Source: Antennarius striatus (lineage: Eukaryota; Chordata; Actinopteri; Lophiiformes; Antennariidae). Taken from it: a stretch of DNA of 64,000 nt. The position numbers were made by a program, and so were the translations under genes. The notes under the pieces are model-generated. The model was not told where the DNA came from and searched no databases. It worked only from the letters and a program-made list of their open reading frames with translations. The DNA lies in assembly GCF_040054535.1 (NCBI RefSeq), contig NC_090794.1, positions 8,446,001 through 8,510,000 of the forward strand, read 5' to 3'. This document shows, piece by piece, positions 1-64,000 of this stretch (its first letter is position 1; each line of letters opens with the position of its first letter).

Positions 1-228
1 CTCCATTTACTGTGCAACACTTGTTTGTAATGGAGTGTTTTCAATTATGTCAAGTTGTAGCACATTCCATCACTGCCCTAAAGGCAGCAATCTTCATTGT
101 ACCCACAATAACTCTTCTTCATTCCAGAGAAGTGGGACCACAGATTGTTCAAGTAAAGACATGCATGCTACTATAAGAGTGCAAGACAATATCAATTTAT
201 CCAGAACTATCGGAAGGACTTTTCCGAA
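1..228 (+). promoter_or_regulatory. 5' flank and putative core promoter of CYP46A gene 1
   Basis: Upstream sequence of the first CYP46A gene. A TATA-like TATAAGA lies at 172-178, about 50 bases before the ATG at 229, so a short 5' UTR is possible. No CpG-rich stretch is seen. The transcription start cannot be placed from sequence alone, and the window starts here, so more of the promoter may lie outside. Confidence 0.35.
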
Positions 229-7944
<7,716 letters not shown>

Positions 7945-8302
7945 ATCACACAGTATCATACTCATAATAGAATTTTATTTTTCTGCTCTAATCAAGTTAT
8001 GCTCTATTAGTTATATTATATTAGTTTTTCTAATTGTTTTCCCATTGCTCATTACAACAATATGCATGATAAGTAACTTCCAGTATAATTAGCAATTCAA
8101 TTTGTTTTTAGCTTAAGGTTCGGCTTTTGCACATTCAGCATGAAAATACTGGCTTAACAAGTGTGAAACAAATTACATTAATCACAGGAGAATAAGATTG
8201 TTGTCATTATTTTACTAATCATAAAATCTTTGTGTGCCTTTCATTAATTAAAATTAAATATGGTCATTTTATTTGTTTTCATGCTTTCTGTTCAGTGATT
8301 TG

Positions 8303-9491
8303 ACTGTGTAGGTTCTCAGTCAACTAGAATGAGGTAAATGAAGAAGAGGAAAAAAGAATTAACTGGACTTCCTTAAGGTTGGTTGAAGATGTTTCACCTC
8401 TCATCCAAGAGGCTACTTCCCTTCTAACAGACTGGCAGAAAGTCCAGATACTGATACTCCTGTTGCAGCAGAAAACAAGTTCTGTTAGGGGTCACTACTA
8501 TTCATAAAGGAGTTGTCCTGCTCACCATTATGTGAGCTACTCTCAGGTGTGAGTAGTTGTTGTAGTTTCTGGGTAAAAATCAGGACCCAAGAACTGGGAG
8601 CCTTTAGAGACAACATCAACACGGTGGATCGCATCACCGAGTTCACCTGTGAAGATAATAATGACAACATCCTGTCCTTCTTGGACTGTGCAGTATATCT
8701 TAGAATGGGAATCAATACCGACAGGTATCTGCTTTTCAATTCCCACCCCCCATTGAAGCACAAGTAAGGGGTCCTCAGAACATTGAACAAAACATCCCCA
8801 CCATAATAGAAGGTGAAGTCAAAGAGCAGAAGCACATTCGGGAGACGTGGCTATCCGAACTGGGCATTTGTCGAGAGACCAACAAATGCAACAACTAAGA
8901 CAACAATGAACAGGTGAGGGGGGACAAATGGAAACACATTGTCATCTCTTATATTGCTTTTCAGAAAATTGCAAGAGAATTTTTGACAGAAGATTCACAT
9001 ACATTTCAAACCTGGTAACAGACTATAACACAAGCAGGTCCACTTTAAGGACAGAAAACCATGACACAAACAGTGTGCAGTGAAGAATGTAGTGACTTGT
9101 GCATTGGTGAGATACACAATCGCTTCGCAAAACAGTTTTGCCAAACTGGAGAAATTATCTCTGAATAGTGCATCTATTTGCTACTTACAATACAGTATTT
9201 ACCTCAATCACCAGAAACCACAACACCATTCACACCTGGGAACAGCTCACCAAATCAGCTCAAATGAAGGTGAATAGTAATGTCTCATAAGGAGACATTA
9301 CTCTTAATAAAGGAGAACAACTCCCTTATGAATAGTAATGTCTCCTTACGAGACTCATTGTTTTGGTAGTTTCAGTCATTTGCTTTTTCTGGCCTCTCTA
9401 CCAGTAACAACTCAGGAAGCCTCTTTCATGAAAGGTGAAAGATCTTCAATCAAACTTAAGCAAATCCAGTTGATTCTTTTTTGCTTAGCGG
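8303..9491 (+). mobile_element. Penelope-like element remnant
   Basis: The open stretch 8513-8767 reads RTQELGAFRDNINTVDRITEF and, further on, NILSFLDCAVYL and TDRYLLFNSHPPLKHK. These match the reverse-transcriptase region of fish Penelope-like elements. A GGTTGAAGATGTTTCACCTC block at 8379 accompanies such elements in fish. The frame is broken after 8767. Inverted AATAGTAATGTCTC/ATAAAGGAG motifs recur at 8490 and 9270-9345. The limits are set by comparison with the uninterrupted paralogous flank at 17330-17400. Confidence 0.7.
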
Positions 9492-9533
9492 TAATGATTA
9501 ACAGCAATTTGTTTGGTCATTAATACTAACCTA

Positions 9534-9548
9534 CCGCAGGGGGGCGCC
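9534..9548 (+). promoter_or_regulatory. CTCF-like motif (paralogous copy)
   Basis: CCGCAGGGGGGCGCC resembles the CTCF core, with two departures from the copy at 17411. Both sit in homologous flank and share CTCCTTGAGAGAATTTA downstream. Confidence 0.4.
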
Positions 9549-10016
9549 CTTATAAAGCAAACCTGTTAAACTCTCCTTGAGAGAATTTAGACTCAAAGGT
9601 CAACACACTTTAGATGTGTTGAAACGCTGTATGTCTCAACACATCTAAACTGCCCACCACATGTCTAGGGCTCCCACCACATGGGAGGAGCATGCAGACA
9701 TGATGTTATGTAGCTAGCATTCAAATTGCAGGTCAAGGCCATTAATTATTTTGACTGAATATGTCCTTGTATTTCTCTCTCACAGGTGGAACTCAAAATG
9801 CCCAGCTGTAAAATAATCCACAAAAAGCTTGTTGTATTGTCACATGTGATTGTAGCTGTCAATTTACCTGAAAATAAGACACAGACCCACCAAGGAGGAG
9901 TTTCACAGGACTGCAAGTGAATGATGTCAAAATCTGATGAATTAATTTGAAATTATATTCTATGTATGATATTGTGCTGCAACCTCAGACTTGGGCTAGC
10001 AACTTAAATTTCTTCT

Positions 10017-10420
10017 AGGATTTCCCAATGTATTTGGCTGTATAGGTGGCACCCACATTCCCATCAACGCTTCCTCACATAGTGAGGCTGATTACATGAA
10101 TAGGAAGTCCATTCACAGGATAAATGTGCAAGTACATGTAGATTGGCTACTGTCTCAAAATGCTAAAGAATGCATCATAGTTAAATTAACATCTGTCATT
10201 CTCTGCACTGTCAAGATCATACATAATGCTGAATACTCCAGTTTTGATGTGGAGGCAGGGGGGCGCTCCAACAACCTTCAACTGGGCTCGCTGCAGGATG
10301 AGAGCCCGGGTGGAGATGACCATGGCTCTGCTGAAAGGCCATTTCCAGTGCCTACGTCACCTCAGGATAGCCCCTGAGAGGGACTACGATATATTTTTGT
10401 GTTGTTCTTCATGAAATTGC
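10017..10420 (+). mobile_element. PIF/Harbinger transposase (HARBI1-type) relic
   Basis: Two blocks in the plus strand resemble HARBI1-type nucleases: FPNVFGCIGGTHIPINA followed by SEADYMNRKSIHRINVQVH, then RMRARVEMTMALLKGHFQC followed by LRHLRIAPERDYDI. The blocks lie in different frames, and the segment between them is decayed, so the copy is inactive. It sits about 300 bp beyond the 3' end of CYP46A gene 2. Confidence 0.8.
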
Positions 10421-10720
10421 CAATAATAGAGGACAACCTCCTACCCTACATACTGAAGACAATTGACAAAAATTGATAATTTTCAAGTGAAAGAGGGATT
10501 CAGTCACCGACAATACATGCAATTATCATATTTATTTCTCAGTGATTATAAGACAGAAAAATTCTTCTGTGACTTATTTTTATTTGCTTAAAACTTGTAA
10601 TCCAACATTTTTATATTAATGTTAAATGTTCAAAAGCCAAATTTTAAGTTAAAAACAAATTTAGGTATGAATAATTCTGTAAGCTACACGGTTTTCCCAA
10701 CAACTTTATGAATCGACCTA

Positions 10721-16080
<5,360 letters not shown>

Positions 16081-16661
16081 TTCAGTCGATTGGAACAGAA
16101 GTGGGAGAGCAGGTCAGCAGCGTCGAAATGGCATCTGTGGCTATTGTCAAACACGAAAACAGGAACGCCTACTTTAAAGGGTACATCCGTCCCGTTTCGT
16201 CATGTCCTCTGTAGATCAGCGGGTACGACTGTCGCTTTGGAACTCACGGGTCACGTGTTCGATCCCCACTATGGACAAGAGGAAGAGTTACTTTCGTTTT
16301 CAACAACGGTAGTCCTCTAATATGTACATTCATAAAATCGTGCAAAACGTGTTCCTGTGATTAATATGTATTTTATAACTATTTTCATACCAGATAAAGC
16401 AAACAAATTTTATTATTCTTTCTTCTTCAACGATCCTGATGACTAAGCTATGATGCTGCTGATGTTCCAAATACAGTACAGTAGTTCAGTACAGTATATA
16501 GTTTGACAAAATCTTTAAAGCTCTACATTATCCACCTCTCATAGGCAGCAGAAAATTGCAAGTTAATTTTGTATTATTACCACTTTTTTCCCCCTTTTAA
16601 CTGTACACTTGATCCTTATAAAATAATGTTATTCTTTTCTTATGAATTCTCTGATCTCCAG
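16081..16661. other. 5' flank of CYP46A gene 2
   Basis: Upstream region of the minus-strand gene. A TTTAAA element lies at 16173-16178, about 95 bases before the ATG. No other promoter element is convincing. A tRNA-like segment sits at 16204-16276; the rest is AT-rich with no coding signal. Confidence 0.4.
16204..16276 (+). other. tRNA-Pro-like relic (UGG loop)
   Basis: A 73-base segment carries an A-box-like TAGATCAGCGGG, an anticodon-loop-like TCGCTTTGGAA (proline UGG position) and a B-box-like GTTCGATCC. Several stem pairs fail in the acceptor, D, anticodon and T arms. It is therefore probably a decayed tRNA or tRNA-derived SINE head, not a working tRNA gene. Confidence 0.3.
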
Positions 16662-16968
16662 ACCTTATTACTGCTACTTCCCTTTTCCCCCTCGGTCCAC
16701 ATTCATGCCTGGGGCAGAACTTTGCTCAGGTGGGTTGTGACTGTCATGAAACTCAACAAAAACACATAACCTGACAACAATGCAGAGTTAAGTCAGTGGG
16801 CGTTGTGATGATTACAGATGGAAGCTAAAGTGGCTGATGGCCAAGCTGTTCCAGAAGTTTGAGGTCACTCTTTTGGACATCAAAAAGAGTGACATCGTGG
16901 ACACTGGATCACTCAGGCCGAAGAGTGGAGTGATGTGCTACGTGATCCACAGGAATCACAACAAATAA
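16662..16968 (+). pseudogene. CYP46A relic: exons 14 and 15 of a third copy, frameshifted
   Basis: 16662-16729 and 16818-16968 match exons 14 and 15 of the two intact genes, with a preserved AG acceptor and GT donor between them. Exon 14 is 68 instead of 67 bases: an extra C in the run before CTCGGTCC shifts the frame just before the haem-binding Cys. Exon 15 is 151 instead of 150 bases, with an extra C in AAAGTGGCTGATGG. The ending CACAACAAATAA is the same as in gene 1. No upstream exons are present within 580 bp, where gene 2 begins on the other strand. It cannot encode a P450. Confidence 0.9.
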
Positions 16969-17530
16969 ATCATACAGTATCATACTCATAGTAGAAATTT
17001 CAATTTGTACTCTAACCTAACCAAAAGTTATGTTCTTTCACTTCTTTTTTCTTAGCTTTCTCATTGCTCATTACAATAATATTCACAATATATTCAGTTT
17101 TAATTTTCTTGAAATAATGAGGGACTAGGTAGCTTCCAGTATCATTAGCAATTGAATTTATTTTTAGCTAAATGTTTGGGTTTTTCACTTTTAGCCCTAA
17201 TATAAAATAGTGACTTAACTAGTGTGAAACAAATTATTTAAATTATAGGATAAAATGTTTTTGTCACGATTTTACAGAACCATGAATGTTTGTGTTCCTT
17301 TAATTCACTGAACATTAAATATGACATTTTATCTTTTTTACTTGCTTTCTGTGCTGTGATTTTAATGATGAACTCATGCAGCAATCTTTTCGTTCATTAC
17401 TAACAATGTACCACCAGGGGGCGCCGCGAGTTTAGAAAGAGATAAACCAACGCACCTGTTAAAGTCTCCTTGAGAGAATTTACGCTCAAATGTTAACACG
17501 GATAAGTTTGGTGTCAGAATTTTGTTACTG
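16969..17530 (+). repeat. Paralogous copy of the CYP46A gene 1 3' flank
   Basis: From the stop codon onward this matches 7945-8302 and then 9492-9600. Shared blocks include CAGTATCATACTCATA, CCCATTGCTCATTACAA (with one change), GCTTCCAGTAT and CTCCTTGAGAGAATTTA. The duplicated unit therefore included at least 560 bp beyond the last exon. Confidence 0.8.
17411..17425 (+). promoter_or_regulatory. CTCF motif, forward orientation
   Basis: CCACCAGGGGGCGCC fits all 14 positions of the vertebrate CTCF core consensus CCASYAGRKGGCRS. It lies between the CYP46A relic and the ccdc85c promoter. Binding is not shown by sequence alone. Confidence 0.65.
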
Positions 17531-17699
17531 CTACCATGATTTAAATGCTGGTAAATGTTAATCAGTGCCATCAGATATCTATGTCAACATTCTAGATGCA
17601 AATAAGATGCATGTTTTGCATATCCTTATGCGCCATCATATAATGCTGTGATATCTTTCAAGTTAAATGTATTGTATTTGTCGCTGTTTCTTTAAGAAG

Positions 17700-59390
<41,691 letters not shown>

Positions 59391-59920
59391 CATGGCAACT
59401 GGAGGAGGAGAGGGAGAATTCCGGATTTACAGTGCCCACACTCACCTGAAGACAGCTCTCACTATCTGCGCCTACATAACCCATCATGCCGTGCTCCCGA
59501 CTGCCTATAGCACACAGTATATCTTCAGTGAACACTCATAAAGCTGGTTAATAAATGGACCTGGTAGTTTGTCATTCACATGTAAAATCCTGCTTTTATT
59601 TAAAAGCTTAGAACCATCCACAAATGGCTTCAAGTTTTACGGATTTGCCACTTTTTAATCACTCTTTGGGAAGATTTCCGTGCTACACACTGATCTCCCT
59701 CTGTAAAAGCGATAAATGTGCTTCAGTTGTATTCCTTTATCGCATAGCACAGCTACGCTACACCAAGCTAGCAATATGACATGGTTTTAAGCACAGGCCC
59801 GAAAAACCGCAGGGGCAGAGATCCCTTTATGTGTCGCTGGGAAGTGAAGGCAGCATCATGGCAGTACCTTCAGATATGTTAGTACCTCCTATAGAGACCC
59901 TAGCTCTTGTCACATGTATT

Positions 59921-59934
59921 GCCCCCTAGTGGTC
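59921..59934 (-). promoter_or_regulatory. CTCF motif, reverse orientation
   Basis: On the minus strand CCACTAGGGGGCAA fits 13 of 14 positions of the CTCF core consensus. It lies in the presumed 3' UTR of ccdc85c. Confidence 0.5.
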
Positions 59935-60427
59935 AACAAGTATAACTAGCATTAGCGATCAAAAGTGTTTACTAACGTGAAACCCACTGTGACCTAGCGC
60001 CTTTTTCTCATAAGACAAGTCTATGGATAATAATATCTAGAGATTACTGTTAACTTGTGTATATTATGTATAAAACCATAGCACTACTTCATTGTTATTG
60101 TTGATTTTGCTTTGTCTATTTTGTATACTAGTGTGGCCATGTGATCAATGATTAAGTTCGACAAGCACACACAACCGGACCTTACACAGGGTTTGCTTTT
60201 TTTTTCTTTTCTTTTTTTAAAGAATTCCTTTCCAGTTCGATGGCTAATATTAATTTTTTCTGTATTCTCTGAAAATGTATCAAGTCATTACCTAATCAAA
60301 GCATCTCCATGGGATAATAATGGGCAGATAATTATCTTTCTTTGTGAAATGAACTCAAGCTGTGTGCATGCTTGACAATCATTTTCTCAGGTTGGGAGGG
60401 CTACAGCTTTACCTTTGCCCATCTGTG

Positions 60428-60428
<1 letters not shown>

Positions 60429-60482
<54 letters not shown>
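60429..60482 (+). repeat. (TG)n microsatellite
   Basis: Pure TG run of about 54 bases within the presumed long 3' UTR of ccdc85c. Confidence 0.97.
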
Positions 60483-60486
<4 letters not shown>

Positions 60487-61545
60487 GTTCATTGAGTGCA
60501 TGGGATGAAGAATGACTGGTTCTCTTGCAGCTGTAGCATCTGCATGCAGATCTTTTTTTTTTTAATGGTTACAGCTCGGTTGATGACTGCTGAAGGCATT
60601 TGCTGAATCTACGCTGAAGTCTCATCACATTAATGGCAATAAAACATTCAGTATTAAACCCAGTGTTTTGATTTGGATCATTCCCAATTCCTATTGTGTA
60701 GATTTACCTCACAGGAGATGAAAAAGTTTTTGTGAGCTCCTCCCCTGTTGCCATAGATTCAGCAGGTGTTTTAACGCAGTGCATGTTTCTTAAAGTCCTA
60801 TCTTTTTTTTTTTTGTAGAGTGTAAGTCTTCCCTTAGATGTCTCCAAAAAAATACTACCATTTAAAAGCGAGTATTTCTTGATGTCAGAATGAACACTGT
60901 TTATGAAAGTATTTATTGCCAGGTGTCAGAGATGGGAGAGCTATCAGTAACCGAACTGTTGTGTTTAAATGTATTTACTCAATAGTAGACAAGTTTAGTA
61001 ACTGACAGCTCAGGCTCTCCCATCTCCAGTGTTGTTTGTTCCAAATTAGAACATTTCTGGGGCTACCCTCAGTCTTCTCCAATAATGGGTCGAAAATAAA
61101 TCAAAGTGGGGGTTTTTTTTTTCTTTTTAAAAAGTGTCCTTTTTTCTAGGAACTGATTTGAAGCCATGATACAATTTTGAAAACTTGATGTATGGCATTT
61201 GATTTTAAATGTGCCACTTTTTCTGCATGGTGTTTTGATTTGGAACACAACTCTCTTGTTTTGTTTTTTAAAAACCTCTAGTGTTTTCTTTTGCATATAT
61301 GATAAAACCACAGTACAGAATTCTAGAATCTACAGCGTATATGTCAAATTTGGTAGTAAATAGCATGGCTGTAACTTTTTTCCAAGGATTCCTCTGATAT
61401 GAATTATTTGACAGACGAAAACGTGAATAGGCCACTTTTAGAAAAAAAAATTGGAATAAAATAAAGTTGTTTAATGAGAGTGCCGTCTCTATTTTCTTTG
61501 CAGGATTTTCTTTGCAGTATACGTTCTCAGCGGATGAGTTCGCAT

Positions 61546-61559
61546 GCCCCCTGCTGGTG
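61546..61559 (-). promoter_or_regulatory. CTCF motif, reverse orientation
   Basis: Minus strand CCAGCAGGGGGCAT fits 13 of 14 positions of the CTCF core consensus. It lies between the 3' ends of ccdc85c and ccnk. Confidence 0.5.
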
Positions 61560-61656
61560 AAGTACTGGAACTACACTGAAGCGCAGTTACGTTGTGCATA
61601 TCAGTTTTCCGACCTTCTTATCAACGAACATTGTGATTTGATTGAAACATCGAAAC

Positions 61657-61681
61657 CGCCTTCCTGTGTGACAGGAAGGCG
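61657..61681. other. Perfect 11-bp inverted repeat with 3-base loop
   Basis: CGCCTTCCTGT-GTG-ACAGGAAGGCG sits in the short interval between two convergent transcription units. Confidence 0.9.
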
Positions 61682-62070
61682 AGTTCATTTCTTTCTGACA
61701 AAGAAACTGGCACAATAACTTTGCTTTAAAAAAAAGTCAATTGGAGGCACACTTTCAAGTATTTTTTTCCTCAAGCCCAAAACAGATCAAGTCAGGGCTG
61801 ATCCAAAACCAAATTGTCACTCACAGTAAAATGACTGTCCCAATGTAAAAATTTAATCTAAAGGATCTTCACCACGCCAAAGGATCTATGGCTGATTTTC
61901 AAGCTCTACGGTTGATGGCCAACAAAACTCAATGCCATTACGAGAGAATCAATTGACCTGCATGTATTTAATGGGGTCCTCCCCTCCAGTGTTCTTTGGA
62001 GAAATCCATATACAGTATTAGCTTTCGTGGAATCCTGCTGACAAATGAACCACTGAACATTAGAAAACTT

Positions 62071-62976
62071 TTTATTCATTCACAGGGACATGAGTGGTGA
62101 AATGATATTAATATAGCTATGATGGAACATCAGTCAAAAATACTGGAACCATTGCTGTAGACAATTTTATTTTACTGACCAGTGCCTGCTGAAACACGAT
62201 AGATTGTAGTAAGAAAAAATGGGTCTTTATTGTTCTGACAGCCAAAAAAACAAAGCTGCATTCAGCACACAGAACAGAAGCCTGACTAAGGCACATATGG
62301 ACAAAACCTCCCAAAATGTCTAAACATTAGGATCAGACACACAAATATAACCTTAGTCCAGTGTTAGACATGACTGGTGTAGCAACTAATACTGTCTGCA
62401 GTGCACATAATTTTAAATGGGAGAGAAAATAAGAGTAATGGCAAAAACATGTTTAAGACGGCCTCACAGTTTTCACAGACGAGAAAGTGAAACAGGAAAC
62501 AGCTCATTCACACGTTTCACTCTGACAGTTTAATGTACCTACTGTTCTCAAACATCTCGAGTTTGATGATGCAGGGTTCTCTCCGTAAACCAGTGGGAAT
62601 GTGAAGAAAAAAAGATTACAGGAGCACTGGTACCACTGGATCTTCAATGATATCCAAATATAAAATAAGGGTGATAGACGGGAATCTAAGGCTCAACATT
62701 TTATCGTCTAAGGTAGAGTAAAAACTCTACATTTCATCCTCTAACGATAATGAATTGCTTCTGTCTGACAGAAGGTCAAAAACGCAAACTGCTAGTATAT
62801 CCTGGTGTTTCTGGAGCATCTACAATGTGTGGATGATATTTCATTGAGAAGCTCTTCGATAAAAACCACATTAGAGCAGAGCTCTACTCTGGTTTCTACT
62901 GGAACACCACCTTCCTGGTTCTTCCTTCCACTCCCAGCTGTGGCTCCGCTCAGATGCTCAGAGACTCGTCGCACTC
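62071..62976 (-). other. Putative 3' UTR of ccnk
   Basis: Minus-strand AATAAA signals appear as TTTATT at 62071-62076, about 62166 and about 62226, so the ccnk transcript probably ends 0.75-0.95 kb after its stop codon. No coding character. Confidence 0.5.
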
Positions 62977-64000
62977 TCATCTCATCCACCCGCCGCGGTT
63001 CAGGGGCATGACAGGTGGAGGAGGCAGGGACACCTGCGGCTGTCCTGGTGGCACAGGGGGTGGAGGGTATCCGGTAGGCGGAAGACCTATACCTGGAGGG
63101 GGGACGTGGCCCGGCGGCATTCGTGGGGGCGGCGGAGGAGGGTAGCTGTTGTAACCCGGTGGCGGATATGACGGCGGCAAAGCGGGTGGCGGGTAGGTGG
63201 TAGGAGGGGGTGGGCCCGGAGGTGGGGCGGTAGGCGGGGGATAAACGTGTGGGTGATATGGCGGTATTGGGGGTGCATAGCTGGGCGGCATGGGGGCGTA
63301 GGAAGGGCCTTCTGTCTTCATCATCGACTGCAGACTCTGGAAGCCTTCGCCTGACATGTAGGAGCTGCTGGTGGACATGATGTAATTCGAAGGTGGAGGT
63401 GGAGGTGGGCGATGGGGCAAAGGAGGCGGCTGCTGATGAGGAGGAGGAGCATGAGGAGGAGGAGGAGCTGCTTCGCTTCCTGGCTCTGCTTCTGTGGGCG
63501 GCGCTGGGGCAGGAGCTTTGCGGTCTAGTTAGCGACAGAGAGAAAAAAGGGGTTTAGTAAAATCTTTTTGACAGACCTCAGCGCTCCTCATCCTCCAGAG
63601 TGGGAGCACACAGCCAGACCAGGAAAGCTCCCGCGGCTTCCATCAGGATAGGAGGTCTCATTATCGAGCTCAGGCACTAATCAGATTGGTCTGGGAGAGG
63701 TTAGGAGTGTGTGTGTTGGGAAACATCGTGTCCAGGCGAGTTGCTGGTTATGTAAGCAGCCTGAGAGGACTAAAGACTTTGGCTCTCCGTCTGAGCTTCG
63801 GTCTCTGGCAGGGGGTCCTGGATACTCATTATTGGCCTATTTGGTGGCACATGCAACCAGACAGCGAAATGCTGGGGACGCAAGCATGTACTTATGCTCT
63901 AATCCAAACTGGAATTCATTACCTTCCTCACACACTAGACTGGTCCAACACTCACCTGGGGGAGGCTGCGATGTAGGCAAAGGGGGCATCGGGCTCTCCA
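62977..64000 (-). CDS. ccnk: Cyclin K, C-terminal proline-rich part (partial)
   Basis: Cyclin K activates CDK12 and CDK13, which phosphorylate the RNA polymerase II tail and sustain transcription of long DNA-repair genes. Only the C-terminal tail is in the window. The last exon 63524-62977 is preceded by exon 64000-63956, which runs off the edge. The donor at 63955-63954 and the acceptor at 63526-63525 keep phase through [13 protein letters not shown]. Recognisable blocks are [38 protein letters not shown], long Pro runs, and an end in GGWMR (human GRAAWMR). The cyclin boxes lie outside the window. About 196 residues are visible. The sequence is low-complexity, but it matches the known cyclin K tail rather than a generic Pro-rich protein. 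It is convergent with ccdc85c as in humans. Confidence 0.9.
63525..63955 (-). other. Last intron of ccnk
   Basis: 431-base intron between the two visible ccnk exons. Plus-strand ORFs across it have no coding character. Confidence 0.85.

Larger units (their letters stand above)
7945..10720. other. Intergenic region between the convergent CYP46A genes
   Basis: Holds the 3' flank of gene 1 (7945-8302, continuing at about 9492-9600), a Penelope-like insertion, a Harbinger relic, and the 3' UTR of gene 2 on the minus strand. AATAAA signals for gene 2 appear as TTTATT at 10531-10536 and near 10577. No host gene was found in it. Confidence 0.75.
59391..61460 (+). other. 3' UTR of ccdc85c
   Basis: AATAAA signals occur near 59550, near 60638 and at 61455-61460, allowing 3' UTRs from about 0.2 to 2.1 kb. 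A (TG)n run lies at 60429-60482. No ORF in it has coding character. Confidence 0.55.
61461..62070. other. Gap between the convergent 3' ends of ccdc85c and ccnk
   Basis: Holds a reverse CTCF motif (61546-61559), a perfect hairpin (61657-61681) and an 83-codon ORF (61467-61718) with no recognisable protein. The rest is AT-rich and featureless. Confidence 0.5.

Noticed and set aside
16204..16276. Functional tRNA-Pro gene
   Set aside because: The length and box motifs fit, but several stems do not pair, so it is listed only as a relic.
61467..61718. 83-codon ORF between ccdc85c and ccnk
   Set aside because: No recognisable motif, contains the hairpin and CTCF motif, and begins beside the last ccdc85c polyadenylation signal; probably chance.

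Overview
The window is nuclear DNA of a vertebrate, almost certainly a teleost fish. It has split genes with GT-AG introns, long CA/TG and GATA microsatellites, and fish-type mobile-element debris (Penelope-like, Harbinger, Tigger, CR1/Rex-like LINE, tRNA-derived SINE). The gene order also matches part of human chromosome 14q32: CYP46A1, CCDC85C, CCNK. HHIPL1, which lies between CYP46A1 and CCDC85C in humans, was not seen. All gene models were assembled by eye from splice signals, reading phase and protein similarity; nothing was aligned by software.

Layout. (1) 229-7944, plus strand: an intact 15-exon cytochrome P450 46A gene (504 codons). (2) 7945-10720: intergenic DNA with Penelope-like and Harbinger remnants. 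(3) 10721-16080, minus strand: a second intact 15-exon CYP46A gene (507 codons), tail-to-tail with the first. (4) 16662-16968, plus strand: a frameshifted relic of the last two exons of a third CYP46A copy. Its 3' flank is paralogous to the flank of gene 1 and ends near a strong CTCF motif at 17411. (5) 17700-61460, plus strand: ccdc85c (7 coding exons, 408 codons) with a 28-kb first intron full of repeats and candidate regulatory motifs. (6) 62977-64000, minus strand: the proline-rich C-terminal end of cyclin K (ccnk), convergent with ccdc85c and cut by the window edge.

How the genes relate. The two CYP46A enzymes should be ER-anchored sterol hydroxylases (cholesterol 24-hydroxylase family). 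CCDC85C is a coiled-coil protein of apical junctions, and cyclin K is the partner of CDK12/CDK13 in transcription elongation. They share conserved synteny rather than a pathway. No wholly new system was found. The observations most worth checking are the inverted CYP46A pair with uneven divergence, a 42-bp in-frame exon in ccdc85c absent from the human protein as I recall it, a CYP46A intron that is mostly a hexanucleotide repeat, and convergent CTCF motifs flanking ccdc85c.
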